Below, piece by piece: positions 33,253-45,400 of a stretch of 64,000 nt of DNA. The notes under the pieces are model-generated. The model made no database searches. It was not told where the DNA came from and worked only from the letters and a program-made list of their open reading frames with translations. The DNA comes from Dactylorhiza incarnata (Eukaryota > Streptophyta > Magnoliopsida > Asparagales > Orchidaceae), in the NCBI GenBank assembly GCA_033032865.1, contig JAWHQI010000061.1, positions 62,001 to 126,000 on the forward strand. The letters are read 5' to 3'. A program made the translations under genes and the position numbers. Position 1 is the first letter of the stretch; the number at the start of each line of letters is the position of its first letter.

Positions 33253-33486
33253 ATGTTAAATTCATTTCTTGGGATTGTCGGGGTTTTGGAGATTGATGAG
33301 CATTACCACATGTTGCTTCTTTCTCCCGACGTACCATGGATTACCAATTCTTATTTGATTGTTCTTAATAGGTTGGCCACACCTACTTACTTTATTTTCT
33401 TGACTATTTATTTGATGTTTGAACTTACTGGAACTATCTTGAAAACATCACTGGAATTGGCAAGGTTCTCTCTCTCCCTCCTTTGA
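33253..33486 (+). other. Unrecognised 77-codon frame
   Basis: An ATG frame with a hydrophobic stretch (YFIFLTIYLMFEL) that is kept in all three arms (43675-43908 minus; 57358-57591) with at most one or two changes. The copies are recent duplicates, so conservation is weak evidence for coding. I do not recognise the product. Confidence 0.2.
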
Positions 33487-34738
33487 ATCAGCTTATGTGC
33501 ATATATGTAATATTGGAGGCTTTTAAAAACCATAAATTTAAAATATTTATGAGATATTTAGTTCTATCACATCTATGTTTTTTGTTTTTTTGTTTTTTGA
33601 AGATCTACAATTAGGGGTTATAATTTCTTCGGCTGATTAGAACACTATATGGAGGGCTGAAATAGGGTTGGGGTATATATAAAGTAGGGTTGCATCATTA
33701 CCATAATGTATATATAATAACACAGATTTTATATAAAGTAGGGTTGGGGATATAACATAGTATATATAATAACACAAATTTTATTTTATGAGTGTTGAAG
33801 TAAGGTTAGGTTATAATTTTGTTTGCTGCTTACAACCCTATATGGATATTGCTTCTATACTTTGTGAAAGGTGCTGCCTATATTCCTGATGAGTTTAGTA
33901 TGAGATATTTGCTGTTCATCACCATCTCCATACAATGGTTATGAAACCCGCAAGTTATGATATATATAAAATTTTTTAATTTCTGATTTCAGTTATAGTT
34001 GGCCTATCAACGCCGAAACCCGACAGCCGCCTCTTCCGCTATATCTTCTGCGCCCTCTTCAACCTGTAAGAACTCGCTCTTCAACTATTTTTAATTTCAA
34101 TTTCTTTACCTTCTGCATATTCATGTTCATCGATCTTCATACAATGACTATGATACCCGCAAGTTAGATTTAATTCAACTGAATTCACAAGTGTGAGTAT
34201 GCCCGCTGCTAGGCAACCCTGGAACAAATGTGAGTTATACTCCGATGATGCATGTTATATTACTGAAATTAGGCATTATAGATGTGTTGGTTACAATGCC
34301 CCCATAGCTTCAAACAATTCAATCAGTTAAACTATGGGTGCAAGTTTCAGGTAAATGTCTAAAAAGTAAAAGAAGAGCTCTCATAAGCATTCATAGTTTA
34401 AGATGCCTAAAAAGTTTTGAAGCTATAGGTACATTCTCCTGAACCTTCGCATATGTATGTAGTTGTTAGTGCTGTAGCTTTCTTGAAGCTTGCTTATAAT
34501 ATTTTTATGCAATATAACATGATATTTATTTCATAGATATGAATTTGAATGGAATTGGAATGAAATATAATGTTTTTCACATCATAAATATAATGTTCTT
34601 CTGATCAGAAATATTTTTGCAATTATATGGATGCAGATTGTCCTAGGTGGCGCACTGAGTACTCTCCTACTAGCAAAAAAGCAAACATTGACATCTTATC
34701 CGCAAGGTAATCAATTTTGTCAGAATATAAATTGTTTA

Positions 34739-34822
34739 AGGGTGCTTCGAGGTATTAGTCAATTAGTGGCTAAGCGAAGCATGTTAGTCTCTGTGATGAA
34801 TGTTTATAGGGCTGCTCCATAG
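34739..34822 (+). other. Exon-like module, copy 3 (left arm)
   Basis: It aligns in frame to the modules at 28367 and 28550 (GISQLVAKRSMLVSVMN) and ends at the same TAG. Arm counterparts are 42338-42421 (minus) and 58844-58927. Upstream, the frame extends to an ATG at 34631. The function is unknown. Confidence 0.45.
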
Positions 34823-35306
34823 TATTGGCCGGTAGAGGGTCAAGCGGAGCAAATAGATTTACTGTAAAATTTACTCTATTTGCATTTCTTAATTTTCCGT
34901 TAATGTGATTAGATGAAAATTTCTTGCCCAGGAACAATATCCCCCCAACCTATAAGAAAATATCAGAAAAAATTGTAGGTTAATTTGACTGTTTAGGAAC
35001 ATCATTGAAGAGAACAAAAAGTCCACGCCAAGTAGGCTATCTTATTTTTTGCCAAAAATATTGATTCTAGATAGTGAAATTTAAACAAAAATAGGGATCA
35101 TGGTGTAAGATAACCTTCAAAGGCAAGTGTAAGATAGGGAAACAAAAATAGGGAAATTTAAACAAAAATAGGGAAATTTATATCAACAACTTTCATTGAG
35201 CACTATAACCTTTAAAGACAAGTGTAAGATAAATTAAAAATCCTACAACTCATAATATTCATGCTTCCGATGATAGTAAAATATGTCATCTCTTTAGATA
35301 CCATTC

Positions 35307-35418
35307 AATGGTGAGCAATGCACATGTCATACATATAGGGATCATGGTGAGCAATGCATAAGGTTGTAGATATATGCGAATGGTGAGCAATGCACATGTC
35401 ATACATATAGGGATCATG
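35307..35418 (+). repeat. 40-bp direct repeat
   Basis: GGTGAGCAATGCACATGTCA to AGGGATCATG occurs at 35307 and 35379, 72 bp apart, and in the other arms. Confidence 0.85.
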
Positions 35419-35705
35419 CAATAAACAATTATTGCTCTGTCCTCTATGGTGTCAAAATATGAAGTGATTGAACTGTACAAAACAAATTATTAGAAGTTCT
35501 AATTATCAACAGACCATTCTCCATTTATGAGTAACAGAGCATTCTCCATTTAATGTACAACCCGATACTTAGTATGTGCAGATCACCAAAACATGGTTGC
35601 AGATATATGCTTTGAAGACTAAGTTGTACTAAACCAATACATAAAAGACTAAGTTGTACTAAGTTCTTGCACGAAGCTGTACTAAACCAATACATAAAAG
35701 ACTAA

Positions 35706-35920
35706 GGTTGCGTTTGGCGCGGCTTATCGTGACTTATTTGCTGCGGTGAGGTTGGACAAAAACGTCATTGTCATTGAATGTATGTTTGGTATCACAAATG
35801 TTACTACCGCTACCAAAAAAATAAATTAGTTAGGGGCATAAGATTTTGGTATGACAATGACATTTTTGTCCAACCTCACCGGAGCAAATAAGCCCGTGAT
35901 AAGCCGCGCCAAACGCAGCC
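35706..35920 (+). mobile_element. Tourist-like (PIF/Harbinger) MITE, copy 1
   Basis: Imperfect terminal inverted repeats begin GGTTGCGTTTGG and end CCAAACGCAGCC, about 23 bp each. It is 215 bp long, non-coding and flanked by TAA on both sides, the 3-bp TSD of PIF/Harbinger. Arm counterparts are 41241-41455 and 59811-60025. Confidence 0.85.
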
Positions 35921-36163
35921 TAAGTTGGCATTATAAAAATTTGATTCGGGAAACTAAAGAATAGAATTTGACGTCAGTGAGAAGGAAAAGTGAAAATATG
36001 CGGAGAGAAGGAAGATGTACAGGAAAATAAAGAGCAGAATATTAAAATAAATGTGTTAAGAAATGTTATGAATTATATTATATTTCTCCTACACCACGAC
36101 TCGTTTGAGGTGCCTGCACCAAGGGTGCACAAAATATTAAGCATATCTTTGGTCTCCATCACG

Positions 36164-36748
36164 GCTTCCTTAGTTGATGATGAAACTCCAAATCAATTTC
36201 ATTAATTGGATCTGTATATGCATTTTCCTCATCTCAACAACCTCATATATATCCGGGTAACAGTAATTCATTTGCCTCTGGACACAAATTGGAAACAGTA
36301 ATTCATTTGCCAATTAATTTTGATACAGAGGGAGGAGAAATTTAAAATACCGAAATTTTGAAGAACAAAGCAACAAAATTTTAATTACATCACTGAGTAT
36401 ATCTAGGAACGGCTTGTAGAGGCATTTACGAATTTCTATCAAGGTATTCCCACTCCTGAAACTACACTTCCCAATGAAGAACTGCTTAAGGTCATCCCCA
36501 ATTTGCAGCACTCACCTGCTAACATAAAATGTTAAGAAACAACACAAATTACTCAAAGCATCCCAATAGACAACTAAATGAAAACAATGTTCAGTTGAAT
36601 TGGAGGAACTTAACCATATGAAGTAAATTCAAAATCAGAAAGTAGGAATGAAGTGTATTTTAAAATCACTCTTGAGACTTCTAATAAATTTTCCAATAGA
36701 GTACAATTTTTTTTTTGAAATCTGGAACAAAATGTGTGAATCTGTCCA
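36164..36748 (-). repeat. Intra-arm duplicated segment, copy 1 (MITE-free)
   Basis: It is repeated directly at 37354-38156, 1.19 kb further on. It contains a minus-strand frame at 36314-36511 (LQIGDDLKQFF), unrecognised, preceded by an acceptor-like TTAGCAG. It holds the empty site (GGAACTTAACC) of the MITE at 37801. Mirror copies are in the right arm and third copy. Confidence 0.85.
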
Positions 36749-37353
36749 AGCAATCAAAGGATCTAATATTTTCAAAAATATCATTTCTATACATTAAATG
36801 TTTTGCGTAATGCAACCATGCATGTGCTTAATATCTTGCATCCTAATAGAAAGCATTCACCAAATTTACACTAATAAAACCTATCATATATCATCTCCAA
36901 AGTTTCAAGCCAAATCAAACATATGAAAAAAATAACATTTTCTTCACAAATAACATTATCTTCTCATTAAGAGACATTCTCATTAAGAGATATTAGAAAT
37001 CATTGGAAAACTTGGATTCTGGAGGAAGATGCAGAAAACTGCAGAAATTACCTTGGAGGGTGAAGAGGGGATAAAGAGGGAGAGGGCAGGAGATGAGGTA
37101 ACTGTCACATGTTTTTATGGAGTTTGAACTTTGAAATTCTGCACAAAAAAAGAAAAAACAAATAAGAAATTAATCAAAAATTAATTAGAAGCAAACCTAT
37201 AAGAGGTGGCATGTGAAATATTTATGGTTATCTTTAAAAGTGAGTGTTGGGAGAGATACCGTCTATGCCATCAAAGGGGCTGACTCCATTGGAGTCCTTA
37301 TCCGGGAAGAGTAAACAGCAGAAACATTCAAATGGAGGATCTGTATATGCATT

Positions 37354-38156
37354 TTCCTTAGTTGATGATGAAACTCCAAATCAATTTCATTAATTGGATC
37401 TTTATATGCATTTCCCTCATCTCAACAACCTTATATATATCCAGGAAACAGTAATTCATTTGCCTCTGGACACAAATTGGAAACAGTAATTCATTTGCCA
37501 ATTATTTTTTATACAGAGGGAGGAGAAATTTAAAATACCGAAATTTTGAAGAACAAAGCAACAAAATTTTAATTACATCACTGAGTATGTCTAGGAACGG
37601 CTTGTAGAGGCATTTACAAATTTCTATCAAGGTATTTCCACTCCTGAAACTACACTTCCCAATGAAGAACTGCTTAAGGTCATCCCCAATTTGCAGCACT
37701 CACCTGCAAACATAAAATGTTAAGAAACAACACAAATTACTCAGTGCATCCCAATAGACAACTAAATAAAAACAATGTTCAGTTGAATTGGAGGAACTTA
37801 GGCTGCGTTTGGCTCGGCTTATCAGTGACTTATTTGCTGCGCTGAGGTTGGACAAAAGCGTCACTGCCATTGAATGTATGTTTGGTATGACAAATGTTAC
37901 TACCGCTGCCAAAAAAATGAACTAGTTTGGGGCATAAGATTTTGGTATGACAATGACATTTTTGTCCAACCACACCGGAGCAAATAAGCCCACGATAAAC
38001 CGCGCCACGCCAAACGCAGCTTTAACCATATGAAGTAAATTCAAAATCAGAAAGTAGGAATGAAGTGTATTTTAAAGTAACTCTTGAGACTTCTAATAAA
38101 TTTTTCAATAGAGTACAATTTTTTTTTAAATCTGGAACAAAATGTGTGAATCTGTG
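37354..38156 (-). repeat. Intra-arm duplicated segment, copy 2 (with MITE)
   Basis: It is a paralogue of 36164-36748 carrying the corresponding minus-strand frame (37502-37699) and a MITE at 37801-38021. Confidence 0.85.
37801..38021 (+). mobile_element. Tourist-like MITE, copy 2
   Basis: Flanked by TTA (37798-37800 and 38022-38024). The empty site is seen at about 36610 in the paralogous segment. Right-arm counterpart is 39145-39360; the third-copy counterpart (61905-62104) is cut at the duplication breakpoint. Confidence 0.88.
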
Positions 38157-38597
38157 AATCCTTTTTTAGGTATGCCTCGCCCCACCGCTCCCGTTGCGCC
38201 GCCTCGCCCGCCTATAGTCTGGAGATTGTTCCGTCTCATTTTCAAGGGGGCGCCGCCACCAACTTCTCAACCTCACAGGTGGCGCTTTTTTGGGCGGGAT
38301 ACACCTTCCAGATATCATAAACTTGAAGACAAAGTCGACAAATACTTTGAGGCCCAGAAAAGAGAGCAGGAGGCCCAGAAAAGAGAGCAGGAGGCCCAGA
38401 AAAGAGAGCAGGAGGCCCAGAAAAGAAAGGAGGAGGCCCAGGAAAGAATGGAGGAGGAGGCCCAGGAAAGAGAGGATGCATTGCTGCTCGAGCTAATTGA
38501 GAGCAATAGAGAAGCTAAAAGATACAAAATGATTTGTGGCATCATGGCAGCATGCTTTCTTTCTTATGTGTTGGCTTGGGTAGCAAAAATCTTTTGA
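38142..38597 (+). CDS. Uncharacterised coiled-coil, membrane-anchored protein fragment (left arm)
   Basis: This 151-codon frame has a Pro-rich N-terminal part (residues ~10-50), a charged heptad region (EAQKREQ repeated, residues ~72-115) predicted to form a coiled coil, and a hydrophobic stretch near the C-terminus (MICGIMAACFLSYVLAW) that looks like a membrane anchor. An acceptor-like TTTTTTTAG lies just before the ATG at 38172, which may be the true exon start. The last four codons and TGA come from the palindrome spacer, so the natural C-terminus is lost. I do not recognise the family. Confidence 0.4.
   Translation: MCESVNPFLGMPRPTAPVAPPRPPIVWRLFRLIFKGAPPPTSQPHRWRFFGRDTPSRYHKLEDKVDKYFEAQKREQEAQKREQEAQKREQEAQKRKEEAQERMEEEAQEREDALLLELIESNREAKRYKMICGIMAACFLSYVLAWVAKIF
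38350..38472 (+). repeat. 21-bp tandem repeat encoding heptads
   Basis: Units of GAGGCCCAGAAAAGAGAGCA encode EAQKREQ. Three exact units are here and two in the inverted copy, followed by diverged units (EAQKRKE, EAQERME). Confidence 0.9.
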
Positions 38598-39011
38598 TTT
38601 TTTCCAAGCCAACACATAAGAAAGAAAGCATGCTGTCATGATGCCACAAATCATTTTGTATCTTTTAGCTTCCCTATTGCTCTCAATTAGCTCGAGCAGC
38701 AATGCATCCTCTCTTTCCTGGGCCTCCTCCTCCATTCTTTCCTGGGCCTCCTTCTCCTTTCTTTTCTGGGCCTCCTGCTCTCTTTTCTGGGCCTCCTGCT
38801 CTCTTTTCTGGGCCTCAAAGTATTTGTCGACTTTGTCTTCAAGTTTATGATATATGGAAGGTGTATCCCGCCCAAAAAAGCGCCACCTGTGAGGTTGAGA
38901 AGTTGGTGGTGGCGCCCCCTTGAAAATGAGACGGAACAATCTCCAGACTATAGGCGGACAAGGCGGCGCAACGGGAGCGGTGGGGCGAGGCATACCTAAA
39001 AAGGGATTCAC
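38493..39011 (-). CDS. Uncharacterised coiled-coil protein fragment (inverted copy)
   Basis: This is the mirror copy of the frame at 38142-38597, with the same Pro-rich, heptad and hydrophobic parts and one heptad fewer. After VLAW the frame crosses the 24-bp spacer and continues into the antisense of the other arm, adding about 35 residues that are not native. The two genes converge on the palindrome centre. Confidence 0.35.
   Translation of the reverse strand: MNPFLGMPRPTAPVAPPCPPIVWRLFRLIFKGAPPPTSQPHRWRFFGRDTPSIYHKLEDKVDKYFEAQKREQEAQKREQEAQKRKEKEAQERMEEEAQEREDALLLELIESNREAKRYKMICGIMTACFLSYVLAWKKSKDFCYPSQHIRKKACCHDATNHFVSFSFSIALN
38580..38603. other. Palindrome spacer (24 bp)
   Basis: The arms CTTATGTGTTGGCTTGG and CCAAGCCAACACATAAG flank a 24-nt AT-rich loop. 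This is the symmetry centre of the inverted duplication. Confidence 0.95.
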
Positions 39012-39144
39012 AGATTCACACGTTTTGTTCCAGATTTAAAAAAAAAATTGTACTCTATTGGAAAATTTATTAGAAGTCTCAAGAGTTACTTTAAAATACA
39101 CTTCATTCCTACTTTCTGATTTTGAATTTACTTCATACGGTTAA

Positions 39145-39360
39145 GGCTGCGTTTGGCGCGGCTTATCGTGGGCTTATTTGCTCCGGTGAGGTTGAACAAA
39201 AATGTCATTGTCATACCAAAATCTTATGCCCCAAACTAGTTTATTTTTTTGGCAGCGGTAGTAACATTTGTCATACCAAACATACATTCAATGGCAATGA
39301 CGCTTTTGTCCAACCTCAGCGCAGCAAATAAGTCACCGATAAGCCGAGCCAAACGCAGCC
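39145..39360 (-). mobile_element. Tourist-like MITE, copy 3
   Basis: Mirror of the left-arm MITE at 37801; flanked by TAA on both sides. Confidence 0.85.
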
Positions 39361-41240
39361 TAAGTTCCTCCAATTCAACTGAACATTGTTTTCATTTAGT
39401 TGTCTATTGGGATGCACTGAGTAATTTGTGTTGTTTCTTAACATTTTATGTTTGCAGGTGAGTGCTGCAAATTGGGGATGACCTTAAGCAGTTCTTCATT
39501 GGGAAGTGTAGTTTCAGGAGTGGAAATACCTTGATAGAAATTCGTAAATGCCTCTACAAGCCGTTCCTAGACATACTCAGTGATGTAATTAAAATTTTGT
39601 TGCTTTGTTCTTCAAAATTTCGGTATTTTAAATTTCTCCTCCCTCTGTATAAAAAATAATTGGCAAATGAATTACTGTTTCCAATTTGTGTCCAGAGGCA
39701 AATGAATTACTGTTTCCCGGATATATATAAGGTTGTTGAGATGAGGGAAATGCATATACAGATCCAATTAATGAAGTAGATTTGGAGTTTCATCATCAAC
39801 TAAGGAAAATGCATATACAGATCCTCCATTTGAATGTTTCTGCTGTTTACTCTTCCCGGATAAGGACTCCAATGGAGTCAGCCCCTTTGATGGCATAGAC
39901 GGTATCTCTCCCAACACTCACTTTTAAAGAAAACCATAAATATTTCACATGCCACCTCTTATAGGTTTGCTTCTAATTAATTTTTGATTAATTTCTTATT
40001 TGTTTTTTCTTTTTTTGTGCAGGATTTCAAAGTTTAAACTCCATAAAAAACATGTGACAGTTACCTCATCTCCTGCCCTCTCCCTCTTTATCCCCTCTTC
40101 ACCCTCCAAGGTAATTTCTGCAGTTTTCTGCATCTTCCTCCAGAATCCAAGTTTTCCAATGATTTCTAATATCTCTTAATGAGAATGTCTCTTAATGAGA
40201 AGATAATGTTATTTGAGAAGAAAATGTTATTTTTTTCATATGTTTGATTTGGCTTGAAACTTTGGAGATGATATATGATAGGTTTTATTAGTGTAAATTT
40301 GGTGAATGCTTTCTATTAGGATGCAAGATATTAAGCACATGCATGGTTGCATTACGCAAAACATTTAATGTATAGAAATGATATTTTTGAAAATATTAGA
40401 TCCTTTGATTGCTTGGACAGATTCACACATTTTGTTCCAGATTTCAAAAAAAAATTGTACTCTATTGGAAAATTTATTAGAAGTCTCAAGAGTGATTATA
40501 AAATACACTTCATTCCTACTTTCTGATTTTGAATTTACTTCATATGGTTAAGTTCCTCCAATTCAACTGAACATTGTTTTCATTTAGTTGTCTATTGGGA
40601 TGCTTTGAGTAATTTATGTTGTTTCTTAACATTTTATGTTAGCAGGTGAGTGCTGCAAATTGGGGATGACCTTAAGCAGTTCTTCATTGGGAAGTGTAGT
40701 TTCAGGAGTGGGAATACCTTGATAGAAATTCGTAAATGCCTCTACAAGCCGTTCCTAGATATACTCAGTGATGTAATTAAAATTTTGTTGCTTTGTTCTT
40801 CAAAATTTCGGTATTTTAAATTTCTCCTCCCTCTGTATCAAAATTAATTGGCAAATGAATTACTGTTTCCAATTTGTGTCCAGAGGCAAATGAATTACTG
40901 TTACCCGGATATATATGAGGTTGTTGAGATGAGGAAAATGCATATACAGATCCAATTAATGAAATTGATTTGGAGTTTCATCATCAACTAAGGAAGCCGT
41001 GATGGAGACCAAAGATATGCTTAATATTTTGTGCACCCTTGGTGCAGGCACCTCAAACGAGTCGTGGTGTAGGAGAAATATAATCTAATTCATAACATTT
41101 CTTAACACATTTATTTTAATATTCTGCTCTTTATTTTCCTGTACATCTTCCTTATCTCCGCCTATTTTCACTTTTCCTTCTTACTGACGTCAAATTCTAT
41201 TATTTAGTTTCCCGAATCAAATTTTTATAATGCCAACTTA

Positions 41241-41455
41241 GGCTGCGTTTGGCGCGGCTTATCACGGGCTTATTTGCTCCGGTGAGGTTGGACAAAAATA
41301 TCATTGTCATACCAAAATATTATGCCCCTAACTAATTTATTTTTTTGGTAGCGGTAGTAACATTTGTGATACCAAACATACATTCAATGACAATGACGTT
41401 TTTGTCCAACCTCACCGCAGCAAATAAGTCACGATAAGCCGCGCCAAACGCAACC
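41241..41455 (-). mobile_element. Tourist-like MITE, copy 4
   Basis: Mirror of the MITE at 35706; flanked by TTA on both sides. Confidence 0.85.
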
Positions 41456-42337
41456 TTAGTCTTTTATGTATTGGTTTAGTACAGCTTCGTGCAAGAACTT
41501 AGTACAACTTAGTCTTTTATGTATTGGTTTAGTACAACTTAGTCTTCAAAGCATATATCTGCAACCATGTTTTGGTGATCTGCACATACTAAGTATCGGG
41601 TTGTACATTAAATGGAGAATGCTCTGTTACTCATAAATGGAGAATGGTCTGTTGATAATTAGAACTTCTAATAATTTGTTTTGTAGAGTTCAATTACTTC
41701 ATATTTTGACACCATAGAGGACAGAGCAATAATTGTTTATTGCATGATCCCTATATGTATGACATGTGCATTGCTCACCATTCGCATATATCTGCAACCT
41801 TATGCATTGCTCACCATGATCCCTATATGTATGACATGTGCATTGCTCACCATTGAATGGTATCTAAAGAGATGACATATTTTACTATCATCGGAAGCAT
41901 GAATATTATGAGTTGTAGGATTTTTAATTTATCTTACACTTGTCTTTAAAGGTTATAGTGCTCAATGAAAGTTGTTGATATAAATTTCCCTATTTTTGTT
42001 TAAATTTCCCTATTTTTGTTTCCCTATCTTACACTTGCCTTTGAAGGTTATCTTACACCATGATCCCTATTTTTGTTTAAATTTCACTATCTAGAATCAA
42101 TATTTTTGGCAAAAAATAAGATAGCCTACTTGGCGTGGACTTTTGTTCTCTTCAATGATGTTCCTAAACAGTCAAATTAACCTACAATTGTTTCTGATAT
42201 TTTCTTATAGGTTGGGGGGATATTGTTCCTGGGCAAGAAATTTTCATCTAATCACATTAACGGAAAATTAAGAAATGCAAATAGAGTAAATTTTACAGTA
42301 AATCTATTTGCTCCGCTTGACCCTCTACCGGCCAATA

Positions 42338-42421
42338 CTATGGAGCAGCCCTATAAACATTCATCACAGAGACTAACATGCTTCGCTTAGCCACTAATTG
42401 ACTAATACCTCGAAGCACCCT
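42338..42421 (-). other. Exon-like module (right arm)
   Basis: Inverted counterpart of 34739-34822 with the same frame and stop. Confidence 0.45.
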
Positions 42422-45400
42422 TAAACAATTTATATTCTGAAAAAATTGATTACCTTGCGGATAAGATGTCAATGTTTGCTTTTTTGCTAGTAGGAGAGTA
42501 CTCAGTGCGCCACCTAGGACAATCTGCATCCATATAATTGCAAAAATATTTCTGATCAGAAGAACATTATATTTATGATGTGAAAAACATTATATTTCAT
42601 TCCAATTCCATTCAAATTCATATCTATGAAATAAATATCATGTTATATTGCATAAAAATATTATAAGCAAGCTTCAAGAAAGCTACAGCACTAACAACTA
42701 CATACATATGCGAAGGTTCAGGAGAATGTACCTATAGCTTCAAAACTTTTTAGGCATCTTAAACTATGAATGCTTATGAGAGCTCTTCTTTTACTTTTTA
42801 GACATTTACCTGAAACTTGCACCCATAGTTTAACTGACTGAATTGTTTGAAGCTATGGGGGCATTGTAACCAACACATCTATAATGCCTAATTTCAGTAA
42901 TATAACATGCATCATCGGAGTATAACTCACATTTGTTCCAGGGTTGCCTAGCAGCGGGTATAACTCACACTTGTGAATTCAGTTGAATTAAATCTAACTT
43001 GCGGGTATCATAATCATTGTATGAAGATCGATGAACATGAATATGCAGAAGGTAAAGAAATTGAAATTAAAAATAGTTGAAGAGCGAGTTCTTACAGGTT
43101 GAAGAGGGCGCAGAAGATATAGCGGAAGAGGCGGCTGTCGGGTTTCGGCGTTGATAGGCCAACTATAACTGAAATCAGAAATTAAAAAATTTTATATATA
43201 TCATAACTTGCGGGTTTCATAACCATTGTATGGAGATGGTGATGAACAGCAAATATCTCATACTAAACTCATCAGGAATATAGGCAGCACCTTTCACAAA
43301 GTATAGAAGCAATATCCATATAGGGTTGTAAGCAGCAAACAAAATTATAACCTAACCTTACTTCAACACTCATAAAATAAAATTTGTGTTATTATATATA
43401 CTATGTTATATCCCCAACCCTACTTTATATAAAATCTGTGTTATTATATATACATTATGGTAATGATGCAACCCTACTTTATATATACCCCAACCCTATT
43501 TCAGCCCTCCATATAGTGTTCTAATCAGCCGAAGAAATTATAACCCCTAATTGTAGATCTTCAAAAAACAAAAAAACAAAAAACATAGATGTGATAGAAC
43601 TAAATATCTCATAAATATTTTAAATTTATGGTTTTTAAAAGCCTCCAATATTACATATATGCACATAAGCTGATTCAAAGGAGGGAGAGAGAGAACCTTG
43701 CCAATTCCAGTGATGTTTTCAAGATAGTTCCAGTAAGTTCAAACATCAAATAAATAGTCAAGAAAATAAAGTAAGTAGGTGTGGCCAACCTATTAAGAAC
43801 AATCAAATAAGAATTGGTAATCCATGGTACGTCGGGAGAAAGAAGCAACATGTGGTAATGCTCATCAATCTCCAAAACCCCGACAATCCCAAGAAATGAA
43901 TTTAACATATAGAAAACAACTTATGAACTTAGCATAAGTTTGGTATAATTGAACCCCTAAAATTCCATATGTAAAAATTGTTGTTTTGACCATCGAAATC
44001 TGCCTTGATCAAAATAATTCAAATCGGAAACCATAATTAAATCAGCCATTGAATAAACGTAAAAACCCTGAGTATCGGCTGAAAACAAAAGACTAAAAAC
44101 TTAATGAGTTAACTGAATATGGCAGAGCATCCAGAATCAAGAAATGTGAGCTTCAGTTACAACAGAATCCGGGTGTTCACAAATTTTTTTCAAATCATAT
44201 GAATGGAGATAACATGAAATGCAATTTTAATTGTTAGGAGAAACATGAAATACGATGAGTACATGTATGCATAGTGAAGTGGACAACCAAATTTATAAGG
44301 ACATACATGTGTGTAAATTATGTGAGTGGACTGAACATAGAACTAATTTTTGAGTCCATGAATTGGCATCATGATTTATTCAAAGTTAGTTTGGTATGAG
44401 GCAAACAGAACCGACATTCTTCGGTAAGTTGAAAATCTTTTGACAAATTTTTAAATTGGAATGAAATTTGTTATTCAATAGATCAGAAGAATTCACAGTT
44501 GTGGGTACCAAAGTTAAAAAATCATCATTTAAGAATAAGCTGCCTCATTGTTGGAATGAAACCTGAGAAGAAATGGAACCCTTAAATTTGAAATTGTACT
44601 TGATTAGCTTCATAAATTTGTGAAGAAACAGAAACCGAGTTGTTAAAAATAATAATATAGTCATCGACATCATCATAGCGAACACAGACGTGATTCATTG
44701 AAAATCATCGACCATGAGATTAAGAAAATAGAAGGAATGCGTTAAATTTTTTAGAGGCCTCATAGATAATATTATGTATTTCCACAGAAACTTTCAGACA
44801 TATGTTTATTATTGAAGATCCAATGTGATGTGTTAATGCTACCTGCAAGATTTTTTTTGCATGTCACTTGCTTGCGGATAATGTTGACCATTAATTTTAA
44901 GAAACTATAATAAATGATATAAGAAGAACAATAATTGACTATAATTTAAATAATTTGCATGAAGGCGCACATGCTTAGGGATTCACATGCACCTTTATCC
45001 CAAGGGTTAATCTCAGCTTTGGTAATTACTTCAACATGTATTTCAATATTATTGACTAAGGCACCAATCTATTTGTAGAGCTTCTAAAAACATCATTAAG
45101 ATATAACAATAAGAGAAGAGGAACCTGAGTTATGAAATTTCAGGATAACGATATAAATACATGCTGTGCACTATCGATATAAATAAACTAAAACACGGAT
45201 TATGAAATTTCAGGATATAGTATCCTTAGGAGACATTTTAACAAACAGGACATGAATGCATTTTAAATGCATAATTTCACTAAACTATGGTTGTAATCAC
45301 AGTAACAAACACATGAACACATGCTGTGCACTATACAATATTCTCAAGGACATTAAACAATGTTGAGACCGCCTGAAGTTCAAATCCAACAATTAGAAGC

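Larger units (their letters stand above)
29211..38579 (+). repeat. Left arm of giant palindrome (about 9.4 kb)
   Basis: The arm is matched in inverted orientation by 38604 to about 47750 and in direct orientation by 53405-62104. Matching markers include the frames at 33253-33486, 34631-34822, 36314-36511 and 37502-37699. It starts inside a chromovirus LTR and ends at the 24-bp palindrome spacer. Left-arm-specific tandem duplications (30873-30987; 31146-31312; four copies of a 22-bp unit) make it longer than the other arms. Confidence 0.95.
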
